DNA of 64,000 nt, taken from contig DF237182.1 in the NCBI GenBank assembly GCA_000708835.1, positions 62,001-126,000 of the forward strand, written 5' to 3'. The position numbers and the translations under genes were made by a program. This DNA is from Klebsormidium nitens. Taxonomy: Eukaryota; Streptophyta; Klebsormidiophyceae; Klebsormidiales; Klebsormidiaceae. Every line of letters begins with the position of its first letter. Positions within the stretch are counted from its first letter, which is position 1. This document shows positions 1 to 14,000 of the stretch, one piece after another. The notes under the pieces were generated by a model. That model was not told where the DNA came from, searched no databases, and was given only the letters and a program-made list of their open reading frames with translations.

Positions 1-810
1 GTGCGTGTAACATGCAAATCCTTTCAATTGATTTCGGATCTAAGCTAGTTCGTGAAAGTTTTGACGTTGCTAATTCTTCACCAATTGCCTTCAATATTAT
101 TGTGCATGAAAACATTCAAAATTTCAGCAATCTAGGACGCGTGTCCTTAGCTGCCTGGTAAGTCTAGCGTTTGACCATGTAAGTTCCAATCGGTATAGAA
201 GTACAATGGTAGTAACGGTCGTATATCCTGAAAACGTCTGTGCACATATGCTTATAGTGGTACGTCTCCGCTAGCTTACATATAGGAGCATGCACGACGT
301 TTACTAGCTAGCTGATTCTATGGCCATAGCGATCGTCAGTCAACTTAGTGTGTCTAGCTCCCAGTCAGTACGTTGATCCTCGCAGCGCCAGGCATGTGTG
401 GCGCCTGCAATTTTTTGTATATATTAACAAGCTCCACACTTTAATTTTACGTTCATGGTTATATAAACCAACGTCTCTAATCTCCAACATGATCGATCTA
501 ATGGTGTCTTCAAAACCATCATGGGCATTGAGTATCATCTTTTAAACTTAGGCATTCTCAGCAATTAAGGCACTGATCATAAAAATGTATCCTCTTCAGT
601 GACAATTGTGACAATGGGCCACGTTAACAAGGCCAGGGCCTGGTTGACTTCCTAACCAGCATGCTGCAGCGTCGATATTGCTTTGATCAACGTATAGTAT
701 ATCCAACGCGCAAAAAGAACTGGTGAATCGGGCCAACGGCCTTAGTCGTACTGGCCATGAAGAAGACTGTTGACAATTCATCATACAACCGTGCGCATGT
801 TACTTGACAC

Positions 811-2525
811 ATGGCTGACTCAAGTGATCTGTACGGGCCTATCCTAGTATCAAGATTGCCCTTGTATAAATCGAAGTTTGAGGAACTCTTGACATTATCT
901 GATGCTGACACCATATTGCACACACTGGTTGTACACTGCAATCATGATGGTCTCTTTCCACACGCCGTAGCCATGATGCACTTCGGCTTTAAGATCTTTT
1001 CCATTAGCTTGGGTTCTGCACGAGCTCTTGGTGTCCGCGTACAGATCGCCAGTGCATCCAATCAGTCTTAACATGAGAACCAAAGTGAGTTTGATTACTT
1101 TTTCTCTCGCTTCACGAAAATCTTTTCCAAATCTTCAGTAGCCACGTTGCTCCTGCACAAAGGGCAGAATTTTGTGCGTCAAGTCATTGAAGCTCTTGAC
1201 TTCTCTGGCCTGGTTGGTTCGAGGCTCCCCGACAATAAGCAACTAACGACCTTTTCTAGCTCAACTGTTTGAAGACTCGTACATTACACAATCGCACAGG
1301 GGCATCCGCTTTGCAACTTGAACTGTAATACCAAGAACACTTGGATCTTCCTGTTGTACATGGGAAGGAGTGAGCCATCACTCTGTAGTGCCAGATGCAG
1401 AGCCTGCATCTGGTTGAACAACTTGCATCAGGGGCATAATCAAGAACAAGTGCAGCCAACTGAAAGAAAATCGAAGGAACAGCCCCGCTGATCAGTTCTC
1501 TTACCTTCCACGGAGTTGAGGTGGAAGAAGAGTTGATGAGACGCTTGCCCGAGAAGCTGGGAGACCTCCTAACTTCGGTGTTTTTGCTTGTCTTTGAAAT
1601 CCTCCATTGTCCAGCGCATTTCCTGATCGTTTGGAGCTTTCAAAGGCAGCAATAGTTCCAGCATTTCCTAAGTCTCTTACTAGACTGCTGGCAAAAGGGG
1701 CAGGCAAGCGCGTTCTGCTCTGCGTCTCTTGCCTACTTGAGATTACAAAAAGTGCTTCTGCGGCAGGTAAACTTTGTACTTGGGCCTGCCTTTCTGTTGA
1801 CGGCACATCACTCTGTACCTGTTGGTCCGCAATCACAACTCCAAAGGGAGATGATGAGCGGCTTGCTGCGGGACCATCTGACCTGGATTGTAAGGGAAGG
1901 TAAATTAAAAGCAGTAGAAGCACAAAGATGACTCTCCTTGTGGAGAAAATGTTATGCCCTGGCCTTCAGGCATTCGATGTCAGTTGATCAGGTCAGAACA
2001 AGAAGGAAGAGGGCCCAAGAGTTGAAAGGTTTTCTTAAAGCTGCTGAAGAACTCAAAAGTAAAACGAATAGAGTAGACAGTATTGTATTTAAGGCATTTG
2101 GAAACGTCACTCGCTTGTTGCACGTGAAGGATCGAATGCTCGACAAGCGTCGCCACCCTTTTCTTCTTCAGAACCTTTCAGAAGTGCACTTTCACGCCGT
2201 TACAACAATTCATGAATCCCTTCACTGCGATCAACTTGTGGAACATCGTGCAGTGCTATGACAGTCCGAATTATTACTGTCATACAACCATTTGACCCAG
2301 AGAATGACGTGAGTGCAATTGAGCCTTACGTTACTGCTTCTGCTCCTCCTGCCTCTCCTGTTGATCGCGCCTCCGAATCCCTCTGCGCAGGATCCACCTC
2401 AGAATCTGAATCAGAGTTCGAATAAGCTGCCAACAAAGAGTTCATCTTCAAGAAGAGCGAGCCTTGCAATCAAGTTCTGCACAATTTTTCAGACGTATTC
2501 AAAAAGAACTGGCCGTCCTGTTTGA
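811..2525 (+). pseudogene. Decayed coding-like stretch of unknown identity
   Basis: Frame 1 is open from the ATG at 811 to about 1272, broken only by one TAA at 1069-1071. The part after that stop (SEFDYFFSRFTKIFSK, then LLLHKGQNFVRQVIEAL) reads like ordinary protein. Coding-like pieces continue on the same strand in other frames to about 2261 (for example RTRRKRAQELKGFLKAAEEL near 2000) and a leucine-rich piece runs to 2525. Repeated stops and frame changes, without clear splice sites that repair them, suggest a dead gene or old mobile-element copy. I recognise no family, and a real gene with unrecognised introns is possible. Confidence 0.25.
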
Positions 2526-2799
2526 ACCAGGAGGTCTTGATACAAAAACTTCTGGTGGTAAATATACCGGTAGCTAGACCATGCTTCACGAGTGGCATGC
2601 CAAATCATGACCCATGAGGGCCATATTTCGCATTCAAGTTGCGCTGCATCGGCCCGGTGGCCCTGCATGGCATTGCAACCTGCACAACTACCATCTGACT
2701 ATAGCTGTGCTTGATCTAGAGAGGAGAGGCTCGATTCTCGGAACCCTCGACCGCTATTCCGGTTCGCATGGCTGGCAGAACTTGCTAAGTCTTAAAGTA

Positions 2800-4165
2800 A
2801 TAGGTACCTAGTTCAATTGTGGCCGTCCAAGATGGGACATGCGGATGATGGACGGTGTCGGACCGGTACGCCAGACATAGGTATACGGTATTCTTGAAGT
2901 CAACAGGCTGATTCCCGAGGCCCAGGGCCCGAAGCTCAATTGCAGTCAGACTCGGAGGATAGGTACCATACCTACCTATGTGCACTGTGGGCCACCGTGC
3001 ACTGGCATGAGCGCTGAATTCAGTCAAGATTTTCAGATCCCTGTAGAGGATTATACCACGTGGTCCCTGTGGGACTTCTGGAGTCGCTCGATCGATCCCT
3101 TTTTGAGTACCCCTGAGCATCCACGCCGTCGATTTTGATCTCCTCTGCGAATACCTACCCCGTCCTCCAGGCTCCAGAAAGTTGTCCATCGCCGACTTTG
3201 TCGCAATCTCCAGCTCCAGTCGCCACGAATATCTGCAGAGGACGTACATGGTACACGGTACCGTACCCTAATCACTAGGTACCGTAACCTGATGGGTAGG
3301 TACGGTACCTACTCCCCAATACCGTAGTCCAACGTGATCATTCCGAACGGATTTTCCAAGTAATGTTTTCCAACAATCCGACCAGGAATGCGGAATTACT
3401 TATGCGGATTCCGACCAGAATCCGAATGCCCTATGTTCATACTTGAAGACGCATTTTAGGGCTGATTTGAGCAATTTTTGGCCTTTCGAAGCCTATTTCA
3501 GAATTATTTAATCTTTCCGAATTTCCACTTTCCGAACGGGAAACCTGAATTTCTGACTTTCCGAATGCAAATAATTATTTATTTATTCGGAATCATTACC
3601 TTGGACTACGGTACCTACCGTACCTACCCATGGAAAACCCTGAACGTACCTGGGACGGTGACGACCGGTAGGTAGGTAGGTACCTAGTAGGGAGGTACGG
3701 TACCTGACTCACCTACCAGGCTAGGTACCTACCTACCTTTGTTCTTAGGTACCTACTGTAGGTACCTTTCACATCCCGTACGTACCTGCCGGGGACGCTT
3801 GTCACGAACAGATCCCTACTGTCCAGCGTCCAGACTCCACCGTATCATGCTAGGTAGGTATTGGTATCAATGGTACGTACCTAATTGCACGAGAAAGCTT
3901 GGTACCTACCGTAGATGTCGGTACAGAATGTGTAACCGTCGATGTCTTTGCTAGTCTTTCCCGAGCTGTCGATCGCATCCATTTGCGTGCATGTACGGTA
4001 CCTACCTACCGTATGTTGTTGCAACTTGCATGAAACCAAAGAACTCCGAATTCACCGCGTACTCAATCATACCGGCCGGTTCCTAGACCAGGTACCTAGG
4101 TACTCTATCCAGTGTCTAGGCCCTCTAGGGACAGCGTAAGTACCAACTAGGTACCTACCCGCGGC
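2800..4165. repeat. GGTACCTACC-rich dispersed repeat block
   Basis: About fifteen GGTACC hexamers occur in 1.4 kb, most extended as GGTACCTACC, AGGTAGGTACCTAG or ACGGTACCTACC (for example near 3302, 3610, 3723, 3747, 3901, 3998, 4090 and 4150). Chance predicts fewer than one. The motif is palindromic at its core and flanked by short (GGTA)n/(TACC)n runs. A sub-block at about 3340-3600 instead carries repeated TTCCGAA/TTCGGAA-like words. No open frame with gene character is present. It resembles a simple-sequence-derived satellite just upstream of the TIC-like gene. Confidence 0.7.
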
Positions 4166-4354
4166 ACCCGGCCCCGCACCCCGGTAGCGGTCGCCGGTTT
4201 GCACCTCGGTGTACCTATATCAATTGTGCGAGGTAAATTTGTGGCATCACCTTTCGATACCAGCCGCTCAAAGGTTTCCGGCCATGTCTGACGCGACCAA
4301 AGCCGTCCGATATGAACAGCGGTGGTTCCTCGCCGTCAATCAGCGGCACCTCAG

Positions 4355-4362
4355 TGACGTCA
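4355..4362. promoter_or_regulatory. TGACGTCA palindrome (bZIP-type site) upstream of the TIC-like gene
   Basis: A perfect TGACGTCA octamer lies about 660 bases before the chosen start codon of the TIC-like gene. ACGT-core palindromes of this type are classical binding sites for plant TGA and CRE/ATF-like bZIP factors. Because the octamer is common across this whole window, including exons, a promoter role here is only an inference. Confidence 0.3.
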
Positions 4363-5021
4363 GATTAGCTCGCCACTGAAACCGACCTTGGCGAATCTCA
4401 ATCGTGGACAAGTTTCTACGAGCACCGCAGAGGAAGGGGCACCTGAGTGGCAGTTACGCGGTAACGAACAAACTTACAGACTAGCAAAAGCGTTTCGTTC
4501 ATGTTTGGCGGCCTCGCAGACCAATCCTCGGATTCGTATTATGCCTCATGATGGCGTATGGGGCGGTTGGCTAGTACGTGGCGCTTTGGGGTCGATCGCC
4601 TCGAATCCTTGTATGAACTCAGATCGTGCACAGCGTGTGCACTCGTGGCGGCACAGCGCGGTATGATGGAGCACACAAGGAGCGGGAAAGGGAGCGTTTG
4701 GGACGACCTCGAAATGGCACGTTCAGGTTCCTCCCATCATGTCCATGTTCAGCCCAGCTGCCCTGCATGAGTCAGCTTCTCTTCGCTCCTGAATGCGTCT
4801 TCTTCGTCCCTACCTCAACCCTGGTGGCTGTTGACGCAGCTTTTGAGTGGAAGGTCGAGAAAGAGTTGCCCGGGGCCAAGGTTACGGCAGTGCATGCAGG
4901 GAGTGCCTGATTCAAACAGCTCTCGCCTCGCGAACTCGAAGAGAATGGAGTTGCAGCAGTGACCTGTAGACCAGATTCCCGTGGCTTGTTTGCTTCTTTG
5001 TTGTCAACTGATACAAGCAGC

Positions 5022-8000
5022 ATGGACCAACGACGCTATGGCCGAGGCAATGGCGGTAGTCCTCTGGCAGCCCCTCGTCGGCCAAGGACAAGTGGGTTCA
5101 GGGAACTTTCTGGTCAGTTCCCGTTCATAGTTAGATTCCAATGTGCATATAAGCTACTGTGCACCTTAAGATATCCGCTGTATCCTCCTCTGCCAAGGCT
5201 GGTTGCGGGTCGGAAGCAAAAGCATACTTGGGCAGCCTGTTGCGGGTCAGGCATTTCAGTCCCGTTAAGGCTGTAGTTCTGTGGTATCCTTGAACCAAGA
5301 AACTTGCACGTGAAGTTTATATCTGTTTGCTGGATTCTTGCTTGCAGGGCCATTGCCCAAGGATAACAGTGGCAAAATGGAAACAGACTCGGAGCTGCAG
5401 GACTCTCCTGGGTCAGATGCACCTCCTGGAAACACACTTGCCCAGGCATTGGCAAGACAAAAGAGGAAACGTCCTGGATCGGCAAGTGATCCTGGGGATG
5501 ACAGCATGGATGAGAGTGGAAGTGGAGACCACAAGGAAATTGAAGACAAAATCTCAGAACCTGTGAAAAGCAAAGAGGCGGCGAGCATACAGGTATGACT
5601 TTCAGGCTTTTTGCCTGAGATGCGAATGTTCTCATTTTTGCCAATGTCATGGCTGTGCAATGATCCAGTGGTTTACTCCATGATGTTCTGCTCAATGCGG
5701 TATTCCTGGCTTTGCAAACTGATGGTTGGCAACTCAAATGTGTTGTTGAACTGGAAAGCGAAAGCTCGCTTGATTCTTGTGCAGGGAGGTGGTCCAAGTA
5801 AGATACCCAGAAGAGCTCGTTCAGGTGAGTTTGGCAGAAAGACTGCAAAGCTTGTACATGTCAAAGCTTGTACACCGTTTGCTCATGAGCTGTCACTGAA
5901 GATGAGACGCAGATGGCTATTGTTCGCAATACAAGCCATGTTTGTAAGCCACACTTTAAGAGTCCATCCCTTGACAGATCTTTGAAAAGCCTTTTGGATG
6001 CAAAAACAAGTGTGCTCAACATCTATAACTTTCTTGGATTTGTCGTGTTTATAGTGTTGGCGAAGCGGCTGGATCCTCAGCATCCTGCTCGTGGCAATGA
6101 TTTGCCTGCTGTACACTATGCCTCCTCGCCGTCTGCGGCTTCAGTACCGTCAGGCAGAGGGCCCAGAGTGAGTGGACAGACTCGCTTTTGTTGGTGGTTG
6201 GGTTTCTAACCTATCTGGGTCATTGAGATGTCCTCATTATTGATTATCGTGCACTCTCTGGATTTTTCACTTAATTCATGTTTGTACAGCTCATTTGAAG
6301 CATCCTGACTTGTGCTTGCAGCGAGGCAGGATGCCTCAGAAGATGCGCAATAGCAGCAAAATGAAGAGGGTAAGTTGCTTGCTTCCATGAAATGGGACTT
6401 ACAGAAACCCAATAATGTGCATGTCTGCTGTCTTCAATCATGCACTGTAGCTGGTGGCCTAGTCATAGCCTTCACTGGAGTTAAGTATGTCTACATGGTC
6501 TGCGAGGAGCCACAGTGTGTATGTGCGGTACACAGAGGGAAACCTGCATCTGATGCTGCTTCCTATGATCACAACAGGAGATCGCAGCCGCTGCTGTGAG
6601 CGTATCTGAGCAAGAGCGGGAAGTGGCGGAGGCTCTATTTGGCCTGGCAAACATGGCAGCTCTGCAACCGCCAAGCCCCCCTGCCTCTCCTGCCCGGTCA
6701 GCTTCCCCCGTAGCCAAGTCAGAGGATGCCATTGCAAAGACAAGCGCAGCCATTACTGTTGCTGCGGCAGCCTTGATACAAGCATCTTCTCCAGCGCTCA
6801 GTGCCGATGGGGACGATGATTCGCAGCCAATCATCTCATTGAAGAGCTCGGTTCCAGTTTCAGCTAGTGCTTCAGTGTCAGCTGCAACGGAAGAGAAGAG
6901 GCAGAAATCTGCAAAGCGGGAAGGGCCCCCTGAGGACGGTGCACCATCTGCCAGTACCAGTTTACCGGCTCTCGAAGGTGCGCTTTTCTTTGCATTGTCA
7001 AGGAGCGGCAAGTGTTGTGCATGCGTTGATTTTCTTGATCTTACCTCTTGGACTTAGAGCCCACTCATTGGCGTACAATCCATGTGCCGGGGTTTCAGTA
7101 CTCGTATTAGGACTGTCTCAGTGTAGATTCTTGGTGGAAAGGGATTGCCGGGACGAGCTTTTGGTTGGGAAGTTTTGGTCACATTTGAGACGTCTAATAA
7201 GTTAAGCTCTGGCAAGCCCTGCACGCAGAGCGCTCCAGTTGATCATCGGTTGTTCAAAACAAGGAGTTTCTTTGTGCAGCAACAGCCATGGTCCCTCCCA
7301 AGCGCAAGAGGCCACGGGCCCGCGCAAAGGCAGAACCTGTCCCCATCAGCAAGGATGGAGGGGCACTGGCAGTCCTGGGGGCAGCGGCAGCGAACTTGGC
7401 GGAAGACAGCTTGAACCAGGCTAAGGCAGAGACAGAGTCTATTCTGGCTCCGGGTCTGGACGTACTCGCGGCGTCCGTAGCCGCCACCAAAGAGCTGGGG
7501 AAAGTGGAGAAGCCAGTGGGTCCCCCAATCGCGGCGTTCAAAGCGGAGAAGAAGAGGGTGGCCGCTGAGAAGAAGGCGAAAGCAGAGGCGGCGGAGAAGT
7601 TGGCTCAGAAGAAGGTAGAGCCTGCTGAGGGCGCGGAAGCCAAGGCGGGGCTGGATGTTTCGGAGGGCAATGTTCCCATCATTGCCCCCAAGCTCAAGGA
7701 GCCGAGGAAGAGAAAAGAGAAGGAGAGCAAGGGGCAGGATGGAGAGAAGAAGGAAAAGAAGAGGAGCAAGGGGGATCACGACGTGGTAAAGAGGTGAGCT
7801 CATTATGCGCTCCTCAACGTGGTCCGGCCTGACCTGGTGTGAGGGGTGGTCTGCCTTCAAGTTGGTTGAGGTGTCTGTCTGGGGCGCAATTAGTGCATCA
7901 ACTGCTGACATCTCCAATGGGCCCAAATTAAATGAGCGCTGCATTCAGCATCTGTCAAAGAATGCATGTTTCGTGGTTCTGTCCAATGGCACATGTGAAT

Positions 8001-11000
8001 CATTTGGTTGTTTCTGAAGCCATTAAGATGCAATCCTTTGATGGAATAAGGTTGATTGAATCAGATAGACCTTTTTCACTTTGGCTGATCTGACGGCCTT
8101 CTGAACTGCAGGTCTGGCCACATTGGGAAGCCAGCCAAACCAGAAGCAGAACCCGAGGTAAAATCCCTTCACACTCTCAGATGGAATGGTAGTCGTGCAC
8201 TGATCCAATTTTATGTAAGACCTTGTTCAAGTGGGAGCAATCTGAGGTACCAGATGGACAGTGGGGCAACGGGATAATGAAGAACGAGACGTTAAGGAGT
8301 TGGTGTTAACCGGCAAGTCTGCATCTGCTCCGATAGCTTGGTTTCTGATGTTACCTGCACTTACATCCATTCTCGGGCGCAAGTACACCAGGTGCTGACA
8401 TCAGATTCTTTTTCCGCCACTCAGTTTGATCGAGAGGGATCCTACTCCGACAAGTCAGACAGGGAGCCAATCAAGCCAGCCTCGCAGAAGTCTGCTAAGG
8501 CGGCGAAGAGGGAGGCGATGGCAGCATCTCTCAAAGCTGAAAAAGCTGGTGAGCACCTTTAGAATGCAAGATTGCCCACTCCTGGGTTCTCATTGCCAAT
8601 CAAATAACCTAGGATTTATGATCCGGAGTGTATCAAAACATTCCCCGTGTTGAAAATGGACACCTTCTGCCCTGGTTCATGTCTTGCATGGGAGTCTTAA
8701 GCTTCATCTGTAATCCAAGATAGGAAGCTGCAAAAGTTTCTCTCTGGATAGTTCGCGCTTGACCATCAAATCATAAGGTCTTGGAAACCAACTTCTATTA
8801 CTGCCTCACAAGCTTGCAACCCCCCGATACAATACTGGTCACCAAATGTTTCCCCTTTATGGGCCTGCTGCTTTGACTGAGATGACATTCAAGCAGTGAG
8901 CTTCTGATGTGACATGTTATTCTCCTTACACTGGACAGGACAAACTTAACGTCTAGACAAGACTTTTCAAGAGCACTCCGAGTGCCTTATCCTCATGCTA
9001 ACGTTGACCGCTTGACAACCCTGCAGCCTCTGAGAAAGAGCCCCCTACGGCGCCGTCTGTGTCCCGCCCCCCCTCAGCCCCTCAGTCAGCCCCGGCTCCC
9101 GTTGCTCCCACTCCAACGAACGCTCCTCCGAGCTCGTCCCCTGTTCCGGCATCTGCTGCTGTTTTGCCAGGCCCTGGGGCTCCCTTGCCAGCCTGGGCGC
9201 AAGGAAGCATGCCCCCAATGTGAGTATCTGCTGATAGCAAGGTGCTCCCCTGTGTCTGGTATCTGAGTCTCCAAAAGACCTTGCTTGCATAGTGGCTACT
9301 ATCTGCATCATTCCCTCAACCTTTTTCCCGTGCATTGTCATTCCTTCGTATCTCATCACTCACGTCAGGGTGCCGTTCCTTCGTCACGTGTGTGGCTTTT
9401 GCTCTTCCAGATACCTCCCAGCCCTTCGGTACTGTGAAGGACAGTTTGAGATAGGCAGTAAACGTTTCTTTGAGTTTCCAAATCTGTGCTTATTGTCGAT
9501 TCCCTTCGTTTCCAGGTACTTCAACCAGGCCATGGCTGCTGCTGCTGCGGCTGCAGCTGCCACCTGGCCCAACCAACTAGGGATGGACGGAAGGGAAGGT
9601 GGAGCGGCGGCGGCCGCCGCACAGGCGCATGTGAGTCTAGCAGGCCGGAAAGGTCTACTCGACATGTTGATGCTTGTCTAACAACTTCTTACCCGGAATC
9701 TACAATCCTTTGGAAGCAGACGGGCCGAAATTTGGACACCTTTCTGGTCTGAAAATATCTCAACGGTGTGACCCCTCCCCGTCAAGGTCTATCCGGTTGC
9801 TGCATGTCTTTTGCTGCAAAGTCGCCTTCAATGCTCTGCATGAATCTGCATGTTGTCGAGCTTTTGTGTTACCCGTGATTCAAGGTTTCGTACCGTCCTC
9901 GATCCTCCCTTCTCACATGGCTCGAATGTCTTGCGACTCTGTCTTGTCAAAGTCCCTCATCCCATCTTTCCCCCCCTTTACAGATTCCCTCCTACATGCT
10001 GCCCCCCCGGCGGCCCTGGAAGCGCTGCGCCTCGCACGTGTACATCGCGCACTACATCGAGTACCAGCAGACCCTCATGCAGCTCTCCAACGCCGGCCTC
10101 TTCCTCCGGATGCCGCAGCAGCCCCCCACGCCCCTCCCAATGGCGTTCGGCGCCAACGCGAGCGCTCCCGGTGGGGGCAGTGGCCCCTCGGTGCCGGCAC
10201 CATCTGAGACAGGGCCTGGTCCCGCTCCCTCTGCAGCAGTCAAGCACGAGAGAGGCCCTGTTGGGGAGATGGGCGAGGGGGGGGCAGGGCAGGGGCCACC
10301 GGGAAGGTCGATCGGGTCTGCCTTCCAGGACGCGGGCGCGCGGAAGCCGCCGCAGCAACCGCTTGGGCCCAGCATGCAGGTGAGCTGGCTTTCGTTGGCA
10401 ATCATCGCGCCATGAAATGACAGTGGAAGTGCTCTTGATTCTTGGAAAGAAGGACGGTGTTGGCCGCCTCGACCTGTATGCTAAGTTCGAGCTGATTTTG
10501 ACCTGCGAGTCAGGACGCTTTTGTGGAGCGGTGTTCATGACCAGCAGCTTTTCGCATGAAGCTTTGGTCTTGTTTTTGACTGACGTTTGCAGTGCCTGCG
10601 CGGCCTCTAGTTAGGTTCGAAACGGTGGACGAGCTTACCTCCCACTTATATCTGAATTGGTTTCCTCCTCTTCCGCAGCCCACACCGAAGTCACAGTACA
10701 GCACTCCCCCTCCCCAGAGCACCTCGCCCCCCCGTGCTCCGCAGGCTCCGCCTCCCAGCTCCGATCCCCCCCCGATTTCAGCGCCCCCGAACCCCCCACC
10801 GGCAGCTAGCCAAGGCAGCGGGCAGGCTGGCAACCCCCCCACTGGTCCGGGGACAGCACAAGTCACGGCCCAGGCGGCATATGCTGCGCAGCACTTGGCG
10901 ATGCTTCAGCAGAACGGCTACCCGTTCCCGTTTAACCCCGCGTCCTTGAACCTGCCCCCCTTCCCCCCCTTCTCTGGGGCCAGTGGGCACCTTCCGGGGA

Positions 11001-14000
11001 TCTCGCCAGCAGCGGTAAGTCAAGACTGCGCTTGCTGAAAGGTGGTCTTATGGTTTTGTCGGCGTGTCACAACCTTTTGAGAGTGCCGTTGGACTTGTCC
11101 TTCAAAGAGTCTACAACGTGCGAAAAGGATTACTTGTCACCTCGTGATGCATTGCCACAGCCCCGTTTCGCCATCAAAAACCTTTCTTGTTCGACTTCGG
11201 GTTAGTGTAACAGGGGTCGGGGAAATGCAGGAGTAAGGATGGGGCCCGCCCTGCTCTGTTGGTTATGAAAAGCACCCATACCCGCTCTGTCTGTTGGCGT
11301 CTTCGGTTGACACTCTGTAACGATCCGACAGGAGAAAGTCGTGTCCATCAGATCTGACGCGAAGACAGTGCTGCTGCCCTTACCTACTCCGAAATCTGGA
11401 AAGAGGTTATCTCGGAATCCGCTCACAACGACAATTGCTTCTCCTGCAGGTGGCACAATACATGGCGTACTTGCAAACGAGTCTGGGCATTCCGCCACAG
11501 GGCGGTCTTCCTCCTCAACTCCTCCATGCACATCACTCTCCCAATGAGCACTTACCCCAGCCAACAGGAGGCCCCCCCGCCTCTGCCGGCCTAGATGTCA
11601 AACCCCAAACTCTCGCACGGCCCAATCTCAACCAGCAGCCCATGCCCGGCCCTCGCCCCCCTCCGCACAACGACCCCCCGCCGAATCGGGAACAGCGCGA
11701 GGAACGGGAGCAGAAGGTGCGCCCCAATCTGAACAACCGCCCGGTGCGTCCGCCCCAGCAGGGGGAGATGCGGGAGATGGACGAGCGGAAGCAGTTCGGC
11801 GAGCGGGGGGGCCGGCCGACGGAGGGGCCCGCCATGAAGAGCTTCCTGGAGCAGCAGAGCCGGGAGCAGCAAGCGCGCCAGCAGCAGCAGCAGCAGCAGC
11901 AGAAACTGGGGGGAGCGCCGCCGTACCGCTCGCTCGACCTCCCCCCCGCGTTCTTGCAGAGCCCCGATCTCCTGTACCAAAAGCAGCTCTCCCAACTCGA
12001 AGCCAGCTGGAAGGACGGGTCGTACAAACCGGCGCGCCCGGAGGGTCCCACCAGCCAGCAGCAGCCGCCGCCTCCGCAGCGCCACCCTTCTCTTGCCGGT
12101 AACGAGCGCAACGGCCCTTCGCAGTCGTCGGTTGGTCCGGGACCCCTCGGGTTGAATCCGGCGGCAGCCGGGATGGTCCCGCGCGGGCACACAACGATGA
12201 TTGGAACGCCCGGGATGCTTCCCCCGGGCCCGAACATGGGTCCCATGCCAGCAAACTTCGCCGAGTTCCTGGCAGACGCGCAACGGAGGAGCATCGAGCA
12301 GCAGGGGCAGCGTAGGGGAGGGCCCGAGGGCGGGCGTTACAAGGACCAGCAGCCGGGGGGGCCTCCCGAGGGGAGCCTCCAGTCGTATCGGGACCTGTAC
12401 ATTCAGCAGTGGAACGAACAAGAAGGCCGGATGCAGCAGCAGGTGCACCGGCCGCCGTCTGCCAGCGAGGGTGGCGGGCAGCGGAGCCGCGAAGGAACTA
12501 CCAAGCCGTTGCCAAAGCAGCAATCAGCGGTGGGGAAAGCGTCCCCTTCACTCGACCTTGAAGGGCCCTCTCCGGGGATGGGGGGTTCGATCATCCCGCC
12601 TTCGCGGGCTGGGTCCGGGGCCCAGGGCCCCTCCTCGTTCGGGCCCCCAGGGCAGCGCTCTGGGGGGGCGCAAGGGCCTGCGCAAGGGCCCCCTCCAAAG
12701 ACGGTGTTGCCTCGCGGGAAGCTGGCGCAGTCGGGGGGCCCCGGGAGCATGCAACAGCTCCCGTTGTCCGATCCCACAGGGGGGCGAGGGCAGCAGCTGG
12801 GCATGCAAAAGGGGTACCCGTTCGCGTCCTCCTCGGGCCCGGGGCCCAGTTTCGGGACTGGGGGTTTGGGCAGCTCGAGCGGGCGGCCCATCGCGTCCCA
12901 GTCGTTTGGGGCAATGTCGCAGCAGCAGCCGAAGCCGATGTCGCAGGGGCCGGGCTTGTCGCTCGGCGGCCAGTCGGCCCCGAGCGGGTCCGCACAAATG
13001 TCGAGACTGGTTGACCTCTCCGCGCCGAGCCAGCAGCGGCCGGTTGGGCCTGGGGGAGGGGGCACGTATTTGCAGCGCGCGGGGAGCCTCGGGCCGATGC
13101 CGCAGGGCCAGGCAGCCCCCCAAAAGGGCGGCGAGGCGTTCGCACGCCAGCAGGCGAAGAACGGCAAGGGCAGCGGCTCGGCGAACTTCGCAAAGCCGTC
13201 TTCCGCTTCGGGGGGGCTGTTTAACCAGCAGCGGCTCCCCAGCCCGGGCCACGCTCTACCCCCCGGAATGGTGGCGCAGCAGCACATGGGCGGGTTGGCG
13301 ATGCCCGGGGGGGATGACAAGAGCTGGCAGTACCGGAACCATGGGAACCCTGGGGGGGGCGAGGGGAAACTGGGCGGAGTAAAGAAGGCGGACGAGGAGA
13401 CGAAAAAGAAGGCGGACCGTGAGCGGCGCGCGGCGCGGCAGCGGCAGAAGGAGCAGGTCGAGTTCGAGCTGCAGTACCTGGCGGATCAGCAGGCGCACGA
13501 CCAGCAGAAGAAGCAGGCCGCCGCGGCCGCGGCCGTGCAGCAGGCCACCGAGCAGTACGCGGCGTTCGCGCAGGCGAAGAAGTTTGCGCCGGGGGCGCTA
13601 CTCTTCGCGCAGCAGCAGGGGAAGGCGCAGCCAGTCGGGGCGATGGCGCGCCAGCAAGGGGGGAAAAGTGGCCAGCCGCAGGGGCGGGGGGTAGCCACAG
13701 CCTCGGGAAACATGCACGCGCAGGGGGGGTTGTCCGGGGAGCTCGGCGCGGGGTTGACGCTCGGGCGGAACCCTTCCGGGAGCGCGAACCCGAGCAACGG
13801 GGTAGGGAACGGATCCCGGAACGGAACGCCGGGGTCGGCGCGAAGCCACGAGATGGGGCCCGCGGTCTCGCACATGCAGATGGCGCGGCCGATCAGCCGG
13901 GGGGGAAACGGGGCGAGGTTGCCGGCGACCGTGGGGCTCGGGCAGTTACCGCTGCCGTTCGCCCCGAAGCAGGGCTCGGCGGGTGTGCCGGGGTCGCGGC

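Noticed and set aside
2800-4165. CRISPR-like array from the regularly recurring GGTACC words
   Set aside because: Spacing is irregular, the repeat is too short and degenerate, and the context is eukaryotic.
4388-4910. Overlapping plus-strand frames before the TIC-like gene as an N-terminal exon
   Set aside because: None splices in frame to 5022 and the MDQRRYGRG start matches the family N-terminus; treated as 5' region.
11533-13320. Long minus-strand open frames (up to about 310 codons) opposite TIC exon 14
   Set aside because: They are by-products of GC-rich, stop-poor sequence; the plus frame has the splice consistency and the family motifs.
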